Shown here piece after piece: positions 17,008 to 25,034 of a stretch of 64,000 nt of DNA; within the stretch, counting starts at the first letter, position 1; each line of letters opens with the position of its first letter. Below the pieces are notes generated by a model, which was not told the origin of the DNA, made no database searches, and was given only the letters and a program-made list of their open reading frames with translations. The position numbers were made by a program, and so were the translations under genes. The DNA is from an uncultured Christensenella sp. (lineage in GTDB: Bacteria > Bacillota > Clostridia > Christensenellales > UBA1242). Location of the stretch: NCBI GenBank assembly GCA_949841595.1, contig CATKZB010000006.1:1-64000 (forward strand). Direction: 5' to 3'.

Positions 17008-17394
17008 ATGAACGTAGAGAGAAAATATGGACAAGGAGCTGAACTTATTTGGAAAGATAGAAAACGCTGGATGGGCATGCCTCTTTCATTCACAAGATAT
17101 CGTTTGATCAGAAAACCTGGGTCTTGGTTTAAAATTTTTTCTGATATTGGTTTTTCATATTCCGTTGTTGAAGAGATAAACTTGTATCGTATTTATGATA
17201 TTTCATTAAGACAATCTCTAATTGGAAAAATGTTAAACACAGGAACAGTTATCCTTTTCAGTAACGACGAACGTAGCCCAAAATTTGTTTTGAGAAACAT
17301 AAAGGATCCTTTTAAAGTCAGAGATATGTTCTCCAATTATGTTGAAGAACAAAGAAAACTCAATAATGTTCGCATAACAGAGTTTCAAGCTTGA
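17008..17394 (+). CDS. bacterial PH-domain protein
   Basis: This 128-residue protein fits the bacterial pleckstrin-homology (bPH2/DUF304-like) pattern. It has IWKDRKRWMGMPLSFTRYRLI near the N-terminus, then IEEINLYRIYDISLRQSLIGK-like strands, then an NTGTVILFSND segment and a helix (DPFKVRDMFSNYVEEQRK). The transmembrane helices often found in this family are absent, so it is cytosolic. AAAGGAG lies 6 nt before the ATG. It is monocistronic with its own promoter and terminator. Ligand and function are unknown. Confidence 0.75.
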   Translation: MNVERKYGQGAELIWKDRKRWMGMPLSFTRYRLIRKPGSWFKIFSDIGFSYSVVEEINLYRIYDISLRQSLIGKMLNTGTVILFSNDERSPKFVLRNIKDPFKVRDMFSNYVEEQRKLNNVRITEFQA

Positions 17395-17401
17395 GGAGAT
17401 T

Positions 17402-17429
17402 GGAAGAATTAATTAATTCTTCCTTTTTT
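17402..17429 (+). terminator. terminator after the PH-domain gene
   Basis: A perfect palindrome GGAAGAATTA/TAATTCTTCC (17402-17423) followed by TTTTTTG, ending the unit about 100 bp before tRNA-Ala. Confidence 0.85.
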
Positions 17430-17524
17430 GTTTTTAAAGAATAAAACTCAAAATTTATATTTCAGATTATTTTATAAAATCTGTTGACATTCAAAACAAA
17501 ATATGTTAATATTTTAAAGCATTT

Positions 17525-17601
17525 GGGGGTATGGCTCAGTTGGCTAGAGCACCTGCCTTGCAAGCAGGGGGTCATCGGTTCGAATCCGATTATCTCCACC
17601 A
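17525..17601 (+). tRNA. tRNA-Ala (TGC), with encoded CCA
   Basis: The 77-nt sequence folds as a cloverleaf: acceptor GGGGGTA/TATCTCC, anticodon stem CCTGC/GCAGG around loop CTTGCAA with anticodon TGC (17559-17561), T arm ATCGG-TTCGAAT-CCGAT, discriminator A and encoded CCA. Its 3' half is the prophage attachment site and stays intact after integration. Confidence 0.97.
17557..17601 (+). repeat. attL core (45-bp direct repeat)
   Basis: It is identical over 45 bp to 29019-29063, from the anticodon loop through the CCA of tRNA-Ala. The bases just outside differ (C versus T before, T versus A after), which fixes the repeat limits. Confidence 0.95.
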
Positions 17602-17712
17602 TAATAAATCGCTACAAACCCATATTTATAAGGGATGTAGCGATTTTTCTTTTTCTCAAAATTTTATTATTTATTGTAACTTTATTCATTTTTGCTAGAA
17701 AAAGGGGTCATT

Positions 17713-18621
17713 TTATAGTGCCATTTTAAACTTTTCAACTTCTTTCTTCTCAAACTCCGTAAGAACATGTGTATATATATTTGCTGTTGTATCTAATCGA
17801 GAATGTCCCAACCATTTCTGAACAACTTTCATACTTATACCCTGCTCCAAACACCTTGTTGCAAAAGTGTGTCGTAAACTATGAATTGAATAAGTTAGCT
17901 TATATTTCATCTTTAGTCTTTTAAAATGACACTTTATACAATTAAAGGAAAAATTTAGAATGTACTCGCCTTTTGGTGGTATTTCTTTTAACAACTCTTT
18001 CAGCTGTGGAAACAAAGGAATATCGCGTACTGCAAAATCTGTCTTTGTGCCAGGAATATGGACAATTTTATGTTTATAGTCTACATCCGACCATTTTATA
18101 TTAAACAGTTCGCTTCTTCTACAACCTGTCAAAAGATATAGTTTATAAACATTTTCATATTTCGAACCTTTTGTTATTTTTAACAACTGATTTTGCTCTT
18201 TCAATGTCAGAGCTCTACCAACTTTATATTTATGTTTAACACTATCTACATTCAACATTACATCTTCACTTATAAATTTCAACCTGTATGCTTTTGTCAA
18301 AGAATTGTTAAAAATGTGATAAACAAACTTTTTCATTCGACTTGACACTATATTATTTATACACTTATCAATTTCAATGCTTGTAAGACTATTTAAGTTT
18401 ACATCTTCAATATAAGGCTTAATATGATTATTAATCGCACTCTTTATATCTCTAAATGTTAATTCTTTCACCTTTGGTTTTTTATACAATTCTAACCATT
18501 CATCCAACCACTGATAAAATGAATATTTTGAAACTTGCTTTTGTGTTGAAGAAAGAAGAAGAGCAAGTTGAGATTTAATATCGCGTAACTCAGATTTCAA
18601 ATCTTCAATTTCTGTCATCAT
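17713..18621 (-). CDS. tyrosine integrase of the prophage
   Basis: This 302-residue tyrosine recombinase has a coiled N-terminus (3-25), a core-binding domain (about 32-125) and a catalytic domain with R168/R169 (GCRRSEL), K193, H247-x-x-R250, H273 (LGHSRLDTTANIYTH) and nucleophile Y283. It lies 110 bp from attL and points toward it, as expected for a tRNA-targeted integrase. Two ATGs in tandem overlap the stop of the upstream zincin gene, indicating translational coupling. It should recombine attL and attR to excise the 11.46-kb circle. Confidence 0.97.
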   Translation of the reverse strand: MMTEIEDLKSELRDIKSQLALLLSSTQKQVSKYSFYQWLDEWLELYKKPKVKELTFRDIKSAINNHIKPYIEDVNLNSLTSIEIDKCINNIVSSRMKKFVYHIFNNSLTKAYRLKFISEDVMLNVDSVKHKYKVGRALTLKEQNQLLKITKGSKYENVYKLYLLTGCRRSELFNIKWSDVDYKHKIVHIPGTKTDFAVRDIPLFPQLKELLKEIPPKGEYILNFSFNCIKCHFKRLKMKYKLTYSIHSLRHTFATRCLEQGISMKVVQKWLGHSRLDTTANIYTHVLTEFEKKEVEKFKMAL

Positions 18622-18977
18622 TTTCCTTTTATAAATCGATTTAATGTATGTTGAACATTTTTTAAATCAGCTTCATTGTCTTTATATCGACTTTTCACAA
18701 TATCTAAAAAGCTATTTAATATGCTAAAGAAATTTACATGAAACCAACTAACCATCGACTCATCTACTGACTCTTCCACCAAACCACACTCATATAAATG
18801 TGCATGCATAAGCTCATGAATTATAGTTAAGCATGTTTCTTCAAACATATCTTTATCTTCTGTCAATAAAATCTCTTTCAAAACCATTTTAGTTCTTCCA
18901 GCAATACTTGAATTACCACCTATTTCATCCGTCCATATTACCTTGTACTTTCTTCCTTTTATATTTACACTTTTCAT
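18618..18977 (-). CDS. HExxH zincin-like protein
   Basis: This 119-residue protein contains HELMHAHLYECGL followed by a downstream DES, the HExxH zinc-peptidase signature. The short size and a beta-strand N-terminus (MKSVNIKGRKYKVIWTDEI) match small phage and mobile-element metallopeptidase-like proteins. The ATG at 18977 is preferred over one at 18989, because GGGAGAG lies 5 nt upstream of the former and nothing precedes the latter. It sits in the rep-integrase transcription unit. The substrate is unknown; cleavage of a repressor, as by ImmA, is one possibility. Confidence 0.75.
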   Translation of the reverse strand: MKSVNIKGRKYKVIWTDEIGGNSSIAGRTKMVLKEILLTEDKDMFEETCLTIIHELMHAHLYECGLVEESVDESMVSWFHVNFFSILNSFLDIVKSRYKDNEADLKNVQHTLNRFIKGK

Positions 18978-18991
18978 AGTCTCTCCCATTT

Positions 18992-19231
18992 TTATCTTTT
19001 TGGTTTATACAACCAATTCTGTATTTTCTTATCTTTTGATTGTTTCTCCAAAAGTAATTGTTTTTCAAATTCTAAATATCTAAGTCTGCAAGATTTTATA
19101 TAATCTAAATATTTTATCTTTTCTTCATCTGAATAGTTTAAAAATAATATCTTGTCTAAAAGCTCTAAAATCGATTTTTGCTCCATATTCATTCTTTGCT
19201 TAAGACTTATTGTTATCTCTTTCTTTACCAT
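18992..19231 (-). CDS. small hypothetical protein in the rep unit
   Basis: This 79-residue, highly charged helical protein (EQKSILELLDKILFLNYSDEEKIKYLDYIKSCRLRYLEFEKQ) overlaps the end of rep by 7 nt. The helical, basic character would suit a DNA-binding or replication accessory protein, but no family is recognised. Tight packing between rep and the zincin gene supports it as real. Confidence 0.65.
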   Translation of the reverse strand: MVKKEITISLKQRMNMEQKSILELLDKILFLNYSDEEKIKYLDYIKSCRLRYLEFEKQLLLEKQSKDKKIQNWLYKPKR

Positions 19232-20382
19232 GGCAATCCTGCTTCCTTTTCTGAGATTTCTATTAATTCCATTTCTTGTTGTACTTTTTTCTCTCTGTCA
19301 TATATTACCTTTGGTACGCCTTGTATATATTCAATTACTTGTTTTGGTCTTTTTGTTTGACCATCTTTTTTCTGTTCACTTACAGGAACATCTTCCCAAA
19401 TTGTATCTCTCTCAACTACATATTGACCAAAATCATAAAAATGTAAAATCTTATTCACTCTTCTACAAAAAGCTTTATACAAAACCTTATTTTCTTTTTG
19501 GTCTCCTAAATATAAATCTTTCAATGAGTAGTTTGAAACTATATATATCTTTGAAAAACAAGCTATAACCGTTCCACCCTTTATATTCATTCTCTGTGGA
19601 AATGGGTCAATTAATTTATTCATTTTAGGAATCTTTACTTGACCTGTAAATTCGTCTAGCAATATTGTCTGTTGTCCCATATAGCCTGTAAACCAATAAT
19701 CGCCATAACTATCTATTCTGAATATATCTTCAAGACTTTCTACTTGATTATTTACATATGTCGTTTTCCCTGTTCCCGGATCTCCATAAATATATACAAC
19801 TTCAACATCTCTCATTTTGTTATAAAAAATCTTTTCTAGCCTACTCCAATATCTACTCTGTATAAGTTTTGAATACATAAACGATTGTTTCGGAAAAGTT
19901 TCTTCAATATCTCTCAAGCTAAAGCCTTCATCAATCATTTTTATCAATCGGTCTAAATCCGTTCTTGCACGTTCGGGAACAAATTCGCCAATCTCATAAG
20001 GTCCTGAAACTCTTGTATCAACCTTTGAACAATAAGCTTGACATCTTTCCTTTGTTGAAATCATCGGCTTGAAGTGAGTCCCATAAGGCAATATCTCTTT
20101 AACTCTTGTAAATCGATAAGGATTTTTAAAATCTATAAAGAATTGAAAATGTATCGTTCCACACTTCTCGCCTTTTTCTCTTTGGAAAATGGCATATTTG
20201 ATTAATTCATCATTTTCAAGTTTTATCAGAAATGCTTCAAATTCTTCATCTGTCATGCTAGGATTATTCCAAGTTCCAACCCAGCAACAACATCTTGTAT
20301 TCTTCTTCTGTGCTAGAAGCTCACCTTCATCTTCTTCTAAAATTTCAAAATTCTTTTCGTCTTCAAGTCTTATGTCTTTCAT
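19225..20382 (-). CDS. rep: CRESS-type Rep: HUH endonuclease plus superfamily 3 helicase
   Basis: This 385-residue rolling-circle initiator has all CRESS-DNA virus landmarks in order: motif I WVGTWNNP (34-41), HUH motif IHFQFFIDF (77-85; H78, Q80), motif III AYCSK with nicking Tyr 117, Walker A GDPGTGKT (200-207), Walker B ILLDEF (240-245) and motif C IVSN (281-284). Circovirus and geminivirus Reps share this two-domain plan; related Reps are known from bacterial and phytoplasma plasmids. It should nick the nonanucleotide stem-loop just upstream and unwind the template. Most inoviruses use other Rep families. GGGGG lies about 6 nt before the ATG. Confidence 0.95.
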   Translation of the reverse strand: MKDIRLEDEKNFEILEEDEGELLAQKKNTRCCCWVGTWNNPSMTDEEFEAFLIKLENDELIKYAIFQREKGEKCGTIHFQFFIDFKNPYRFTRVKEILPYGTHFKPMISTKERCQAYCSKVDTRVSGPYEIGEFVPERARTDLDRLIKMIDEGFSLRDIEETFPKQSFMYSKLIQSRYWSRLEKIFYNKMRDVEVVYIYGDPGTGKTTYVNNQVESLEDIFRIDSYGDYWFTGYMGQQTILLDEFTGQVKIPKMNKLIDPFPQRMNIKGGTVIACFSKIYIVSNYSLKDLYLGDQKENKVLYKAFCRRVNKILHFYDFGQYVVERDTIWEDVPVSEQKKDGQTKRPKQVIEYIQGVPKVIYDREKKVQQEMELIEISEKEAGLPW

Positions 20383-20423
20383 CTAAACCCCCTTTTTGTA
20401 TTTTTTCAGATTGTTCAAAGGAA

Positions 20424-20465
20424 TGCAGAACCCCTAAAGGTAATACTATCTTTAGGGGTTCTGCA
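20424..20465. other. predicted rolling-circle origin: stem-loop with CRESS nonanucleotide
   Basis: A perfect 16-bp stem (20424-20439 with 20450-20465) presents the 10-nt loop GTAATACTAT. Read on the rep-coding strand, the loop contains TAGTATTAC, the circovirus-type nonanucleotide; on the plus strand TAATACTAT is the cyclovirus form. It lies 42 bp upstream of a CRESS-type rep. GGGGTT/AACCCC repeats around it are candidate iterons. This is where Rep would nick to start rolling-circle replication. Confidence 0.9.
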
Positions 20466-20500
20466 AAACTTTAGTTTCACAAAACCCCTTCTTCCTTTGT

Positions 20501-20692
20501 GATTGTCCATCTTCGCTAGTTGGGTGCAAGGTTATTGACCGTTTGCCCACATTACCACATTGCATGTGGAAATATGGACAATCTTGGAAAAGTGGAAAAG
20601 TCTAGCAAGAGTAAAAGATAGCTCGGCAGACTTTACCACTATCCCACAATAACTGGAAATGTGGACAACTCTTTGAGTTGACTCACATTTCC
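20501..20692. other. structured intergenic DNA next to the origin: hairpin cluster
   Basis: The 355-bp gap 20383-20737 has no gene. Besides the origin it holds a 10-bp inverted repeat (GATTGTCCAT 20501-20510 / ATGGACAATC 20574-20583) enclosing a hairpin CCACAT-TGC-ATGTGG (20555-20569), and a long hairpin 20655-20692 (GGAAATGTG, CAACTC, TTT loop, GAGTTG, CACATTTCC). Filamentous phages keep packaging-signal and complementary-strand-origin hairpins in such an intergenic region, so these are candidates. Confidence 0.6.
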
Positions 20693-20737
20693 ACACCCAC
20701 GATTACTGTTATTACTTAAAAAAAGAATAACAATTTA

Positions 20738-21124
20738 TCAATCTTCAATTTTTTCTGATTGATAATCTATTAAATCAGGTCTTTCCAACCCAACTTTTGG
20801 AACTTCTACTGCCGAAACAGCAGGAAGGTCATTATTTGGAAATACCTTCTCTTTCGTTTCATCACCTACTTTTACAACATAACTCTTATCTGTGTCCTGT
20901 TCATATTTAGGCAACTCAACAAACACAGGAACTTTAGCATCTATTTGTTTTACACCTGCCTTAAAATCTTTCCAAAAAGTCTTTTCTATTTTTCTATAAT
21001 GAAACTTTGAATGACATTTTTCATATTTTGAATTTTGAGCCATAATCTTATTATAAGTTTCAAGAAGACTACCTTTTATTGCCATTTTCATCATTGGTTT
21101 TACACCTTCAAACATCTCTTCCAT
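20738..21124 (-). CDS. hypothetical phage protein next to Zot-like ATPase
   Basis: This 128-residue protein has a helical basic N-terminal half (residues 1-60, including KYEKCHSKFHYRKIEKTFWKDF) and a proline/acid-rich tail (VPVFVELPKY...VEVPKVGLERPDL). No transmembrane segment or family is recognised. It follows the Zot-like gene by 12 nt with a good ribosome site (GGAGAAG) and precedes the origin region, so it probably belongs to the assembly module. Confidence 0.65.
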   Translation of the reverse strand: MEEMFEGVKPMMKMAIKGSLLETYNKIMAQNSKYEKCHSKFHYRKIEKTFWKDFKAGVKQIDAKVPVFVELPKYEQDTDKSYVVKVGDETKEKVFPNNDLPAVSAVEVPKVGLERPDLIDYQSEKIED

Positions 21125-21136
21125 TCTCTTCTCCTT

Positions 21137-22060
21137 TTAAAATTCAAACGACATATCATCAGAATTTTCATCAGACATATCTTCTTTTGTCTTTTTTACT
21201 TCAGCATATTTACTTTGCTTAACAAGATAACCTTCAGGTGGACTTAACCCAAACACATCTGCAAAATTTTCAACATCTTCAATACCTGTAATTTTTGGGA
21301 ATTTTTCAACTTTAAACTGTTGTCCGAACCTTCCTTTTAAATGAATATATTTACAGAACCAAGTGTCATAATTTACTTGTGTATTTCTTCTTAAAATCAA
21401 AGTATACTCTTCATAATGGTCTAGTTTCCCATTATTTAAAAATGCTTCTAGATCTGCCCATTCTGTGAATTCATATACATAAAGTCTATGACCTACAATC
21501 TTTCCGTCTTTATATAAATCATCTAATTTTTTATACAAAAAGATAAATCTAGTACAAAGCTGTCGTATATCTTTTATTACTTCATTTGGCATGTTTGTAT
21601 CAAAGATAGCATTATACTTCGCTTGACGCGCTGTAGTCCAAAAATTTTTTACTTCAGGTCGTGTATACTGCCATCTATGAGCACTAAATATCTGATGTGC
21701 TTCAGTTATATGAAAACATGTCCCTGGTGCGAAGAAATCAGTATCATAATCTTCACTCCACAATCCTATTTTATATGGATTTACCACATATGAACTTTGG
21801 TCGGGCTGATTAGTTCCTAAACAATTTATATCAAAATTCGAAACACAAAGATGTTCATAATTAGTTTGGAAATCATACCCCAGTGAATTGTATTCATCTA
21901 CCCATTCATAGCTTTGCCAGCAATCTTGCATGCCCCTTAACATCTGTTCAACGCCTATATATGCTGAAAGCAAAGTCTTTCCTGAACCTTCCTTTCCACA
22001 TATAAACATCTTTCCTATAGGCTTTGATAAATCTATAAATTGCTCAAAAGTTTTTTCCAT
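21137..22060 (-). CDS. Zot/pI-like filamentous phage assembly ATPase
   Basis: This 307-residue protein carries Walker A GKEGSGKT (22-29), a Zot-type Walker B region (CFHITEAHQIFSAHRW) and TTARQAKYNAIFDTNM, the layout of the Zot/gene I ATPases that drive inovirus extrusion. The start is the ATG at 22060 with AAGGAG 6 nt upstream; a TTG two codons earlier is less likely. The C-terminal transmembrane helix usual in Gram-negative Zot proteins is not seen; the tail is acidic and hydrophilic. This is the strongest single marker of inovirus affinity here. Confidence 0.85.
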   Translation of the reverse strand: MEKTFEQFIDLSKPIGKMFICGKEGSGKTLLSAYIGVEQMLRGMQDCWQSYEWVDEYNSLGYDFQTNYEHLCVSNFDINCLGTNQPDQSSYVVNPYKIGLWSEDYDTDFFAPGTCFHITEAHQIFSAHRWQYTRPEVKNFWTTARQAKYNAIFDTNMPNEVIKDIRQLCTRFIFLYKKLDDLYKDGKIVGHRLYVYEFTEWADLEAFLNNGKLDHYEEYTLILRRNTQVNYDTWFCKYIHLKGRFGQQFKVEKFPKITGIEDVENFADVFGLSPPEGYLVKQSKYAEVKKTKEDMSDENSDDMSFEF

Positions 22061-22127
22061 ATACAACTCCTTCGCTTGACTATGTTTCGACTTTTGTTTT
22101 AAAATATCTTCAATAAAGGAGTTTTAT

Positions 22128-22385
22128 ATGACAGAAAAAGAATTAACATTAATGGTTAAAAATGAGCTTAAAGAAGCTACTAAAGATTTAAAAAATCAGG
22201 TTGAAGATTTTATTCATGTTGAAATCTTTAAACCTTTTGACAACTCTCTTTCCTTTGACAAACTCCAAATAGAATGCAATAAATTCAACATCGTTGTTGA
22301 TAAAGCTAGCAATACATCTTTCTATAAAAAACAGATTAAAAACAACAAATTTTCTGATTGTTGGCTATTCCACTTTGCAGATTAA
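22128..22385 (+). CDS. hypothetical plus-strand gene inside the phage module
   Basis: This 85-residue protein has AAAGGAG 6 nt before its ATG, so it is credible although it opposes its neighbours. It is helical at the N-terminus (TEKELTLMVKNELKEATKDLKNQVEDFIH) and ends WLFHFAD. It diverges from the Zot-like gene and its last 4 nt overlap the end of the convergent 86-residue gene. No family is recognised. Confidence 0.6.
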   Translation: MTEKELTLMVKNELKEATKDLKNQVEDFIHVEIFKPFDNSLSFDKLQIECNKFNIVVDKASNTSFYKKQIKNNKFSDCWLFHFAD

Positions 22386-22642
22386 CTTTGAATTATAGCC
22401 TTATATAACGTATACCGGGAGACGAATTTCGTTCGTCTTCTTCTCTTTTTATCTTTTATACTACCAGTCGTCACATACCTAATTAAATTTATATCTGATA
22501 TACTATCGAAAACCTGTACAGCTTCTTTTACAGAAATATAATCAGATAGTTTCATTTCTTTTAATAAATCGGCTGTTATATCGCTTCTACAAACATATTT
22601 CCGTCTTGCGTCATAACTTGCAAAAGAATTATATATTTTCAT
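22382..22642 (-). CDS. small basic phage protein, possible DNA-binding
   Basis: This 86-residue protein has AAAGGAG 6 nt before the ATG. The order of helices (DITADLLKEMKLSDYISVKEAVQVFDS) followed by a basic patch (KDKKRRRRTKFVSRYTLYKAI) suggests a helix-turn-helix or MerR-like DNA-binding fold, but this is inference. It converges on the plus-strand 85-residue gene. Confidence 0.6.
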   Translation of the reverse strand: MKIYNSFASYDARRKYVCRSDITADLLKEMKLSDYISVKEAVQVFDSISDINLIRYVTTGSIKDKKRRRRTKFVSRYTLYKAIIQS

Positions 22643-22711
22643 CGTTAGCTCCTTTTAACCTATCTCATCAGCATAGGTAGGTCATTCCCTATGGAACAAG
22701 TCTAGAATTAA

Positions 22712-22972
22712 CTAGACATGTTTTCGATTTTTCTTATTCATTTTTGCGTTATAGCATTTACTTGAGTCCTTTTGAGCTGTAAGATAGCATGAACGAAATG
22801 CACGTTGCTCTTTTGTCAAATGTTGTGCTTTATTGTTTTTATCTAATTTAAAAGAACCACTATTTGTACGTCTAACGCCTTGTTTAAGTTCTCTTGCATA
22901 TTTTGCACCTTTCTCTGAAGGATTAAGCAAAGTAACAGTTTGACCACGACTATTAATTACTTCAACTGCCAT
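22712..22972 (-). CDS. small basic phage protein
   Basis: This 86-residue, Lys/Arg-rich protein (VEVINSRGQTVTLLNPSEKGAKYARELKQGVRR...KNRKHV) has AAAGGAG 6 nt before the ATG. It follows the 147-residue gene closely and likely shares its transcript. The basic charge suits nucleic-acid binding or virion DNA packaging. No family is recognised. Confidence 0.6.
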   Translation of the reverse strand: MAVEVINSRGQTVTLLNPSEKGAKYARELKQGVRRTNSGSFKLDKNNKAQHLTKEQRAFRSCYLTAQKDSSKCYNAKMNKKNRKHV

Positions 22973-22988
22973 TATTTTCTCCTTTTAA

Positions 22989-23432
22989 TTAATTTGTTTT
23001 TGTATTTTTCCATTGTTTATAGTAATTATCTATCATCTTTCTTGCTACAAACTTTTTAGCAGGGAACAATCTATATGAACTTCCATCTGAAAGAGTAAAC
23101 AAAACACAGATATATGTTGATGTATCATCTTCTGCTACAAAATCCAACAAATCAACTTCTCCATTTTTTACACATTCAACAAGTTCCATAGACTTAATAT
23201 AACCCTGTTCTCCTGACAATTTATATGACTTCAAAAGGTCATACACACCGTCAGTATCATTGAATTGAATTGTTTCATTATTAAATAATGTTACAATACA
23301 AACTGCTCTTTCTCCATACTTATTTGTTTCACTTCTCAATTTAATCGACTTTACCATTTTACCCAAGTCAGCTCTTACTTTAACCTTTGCTTCTTTTTTA
23401 ACTTCGTTTTCAACTTTATTTTTTTCTTCCAT
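22989..23432 (-). CDS. hypothetical phage protein (possible ssDNA-binding role)
   Basis: This 147-residue protein has a charged N-terminal tail (EEKNKVENEVKKEAKVKV) and a beta-rich body with two similar halves (ERAVCIVTLFNNETIQFND and STYICVLFTLSDGSSYRLFP). Filamentous phages encode a small beta-barrel single-strand-binding protein in this part of the genome, and that is my best guess, but no motif confirms it. It starts a new unit after strong hairpins at 23496-23580. Confidence 0.65.
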   Translation of the reverse strand: MEEKNKVENEVKKEAKVKVRADLGKMVKSIKLRSETNKYGERAVCIVTLFNNETIQFNDTDGVYDLLKSYKLSGEQGYIKSMELVECVKNGEVDLLDFVAEDDTSTYICVLFTLSDGSSYRLFPAKKFVARKMIDNYYKQWKNTKTN

Positions 23433-23495
23433 TTTTATCTCCTATAAATTAATATTTTTTTTCGTTATTCTCGGCCGTTGAATAACAAAATGGTA

Positions 23496-23580
23496 TTAAA
23501 GCTTGAAAAGTAGGAGGCTACGAAAAAACTTAACAAGCTTTAATTGGTGGTGGGTAGTATTTAAGTGTCCCCACCATCGC
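23496..23580 (-). terminator. nested hairpins ending the phage structural-gene unit
   Basis: A 10-bp inverted repeat TTAAAGCTTG (23496-23505) / CAAGCTTTAA (23534-23543) is followed by TGGTGGG (23548-23554) / CCCACCA (23570-23576). They fill the gap after the coiled-coil gene. A classical T-run is weak, so function as terminator or attenuator is inferred. Confidence 0.5.
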
Positions 23581-23583
23581 ACT

Positions 23584-25020
23584 CTAGATGCAAAAAGCAA
23601 TATATAAATTATTATCTGGATTATAAGAATCAATTGACCAGTTACCATTACTCAAAAGCTCATAATGAAAACCACCTGTTTTAGATGTTGAATATACTGG
23701 TTTATCTAATTTATTTTCTTTAAAGTACTCGTATTGAGTAGCATTGTTTTCTACTTCACCTTTTACATCTGTTTTTCCTGTGTATTCAATAACGTTTAAC
23801 ATAAAAACTTTCACTGAATATAAACAACTATTTACTGTCTCAGATGATGTTGCTTTTTCGACCAACTTTATAGCTGATTTTAATTCTTCATCCATTTCAG
23901 ATAATATCTTGGTAGATAATCTTTCATATATTTCTTTTGAACAGGATGAAATATAAAAATCTATTAATTCTTCTCTGTTCGCAACATTTTTTAATCCTAT
24001 AGTTATTCCTGCAGTTCCACTTTCTTCAGCTAATTTATCGTGATTAAAATCTAATATAATCAATGTGTAACTTACACCATTTATTGTTGTCGTTTTTTCA
24101 TCACCAACATTAAAATACTGAGAAGCTCTTGAACTTACTTCAGAAAGTTCTGTCCATGTACATTCATTGAATGTTTTTTGCTCAAAATGAGCATACAAAG
24201 TTACATCTTCTGTTATAGGTGTAGTTTCTATTTCAAATTTGTTTCCTTCACTATCGTACCAACCAACAAATTTTGATATCTCTTTTATAGGCGTTTCAAT
24301 TCCTGTTACATAAGTTCCTGTTTTAACTGCCTTAGATGCATAAAGAACTTCACCGTTATAAAAAGTCACTTCTCGAGTGCCATTTTTAATTTCGTCATAA
24401 CTTTCTAAAAGTCCTGTTAATCTAGTTACTTCATTTTGTAATGCGAGTTTATCTGCTTCCAAAGCATTTATTCTTTCATTTGCTTGTGCAATTTGACTTT
24501 CTAAATCAGTCTTATCTACTTGCAACTGGTTTCTCTCAGATTCTACTTCAGCCTTTGCTGACTGAGTGTTTGAAAGGCTTGTTTCAAGTCTTGTTATCTC
24601 TGCTTCCAACTCTGTTATTCGTGATTGTTTAGCCGAATTAGCTTCTTCAGATGTTGAAAGTTCACCTTCCAATCTTGTTTTTTCAGCTGTCAAATTTGCA
24701 ATTGACGTCTTATCTTCTTCAGCTTTGTTTTCAAGCTCTGTAATTCGTGTATTTTTAGTTTCAATTTCTATTGTCAATGAATTTACTTGTTGCTGATTTT
24801 GGTCTCTTTCTGATGTAACTAAAGCCAAATTTGCAGTTAAAGTTTCTTCACGTTCGTTTGCTGATTTTAATTGAATTTTCAAATCTTCAATAATCTGAAT
24901 TGACTCTGAATATTTGGCTAGTTCATCTTGGCTAATTTTAAATCGTATACCAAAATATATTCCTGCAATTGAACCGGCAAATAGCAAAATAATCATTAAC
25001 ACGCCGACTATTTTCTTCAT
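23584..25020 (-). CDS. anchored coiled-coil protein with InlB-type repeat, phage spike candidate
   Basis: This 478-residue protein has an N-terminal hydrophobic helix (3-24), a long heptad coiled coil (about 35-210, Glu/Thr/Ser-rich), one InlB B-type repeat (about 216-281; EVTFYNGEVL...FVGWYDSEG...VTLYAHFE) and a C-terminal domain of about 195 residues. InlB B-repeats are surface adhesion modules of Gram-positive bacteria. A stalk-plus-adhesin layout suits a virion tip or host surface protein. It is in the structural unit directly after the 444-residue secreted protein. A phage-encoded cell-surface factor is the alternative. Confidence 0.75.
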   Translation of the reverse strand: MKKIVGVLMIILLFAGSIAGIYFGIRFKISQDELAKYSESIQIIEDLKIQLKSANEREETLTANLALVTSERDQNQQQVNSLTIEIETKNTRITELENKAEEDKTSIANLTAEKTRLEGELSTSEEANSAKQSRITELEAEITRLETSLSNTQSAKAEVESERNQLQVDKTDLESQIAQANERINALEADKLALQNEVTRLTGLLESYDEIKNGTREVTFYNGEVLYASKAVKTGTYVTGIETPIKEISKFVGWYDSEGNKFEIETTPITEDVTLYAHFEQKTFNECTWTELSEVSSRASQYFNVGDEKTTTINGVSYTLIILDFNHDKLAEESGTAGITIGLKNVANREELIDFYISSCSKEIYERLSTKILSEMDEELKSAIKLVEKATSSETVNSCLYSVKVFMLNVIEYTGKTDVKGEVENNATQYEYFKENKLDKPVYSTSKTGGFHYELLSNGNWSIDSYNPDNNLYIAFCI

Positions 25021-25034
25021 TATATCTTCTCCTT

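Noticed and set aside
17484..17729. 81-codon plus-strand frame over tRNA-Ala
   Set aside because: It reads through the tRNA and the attachment core; not a gene.
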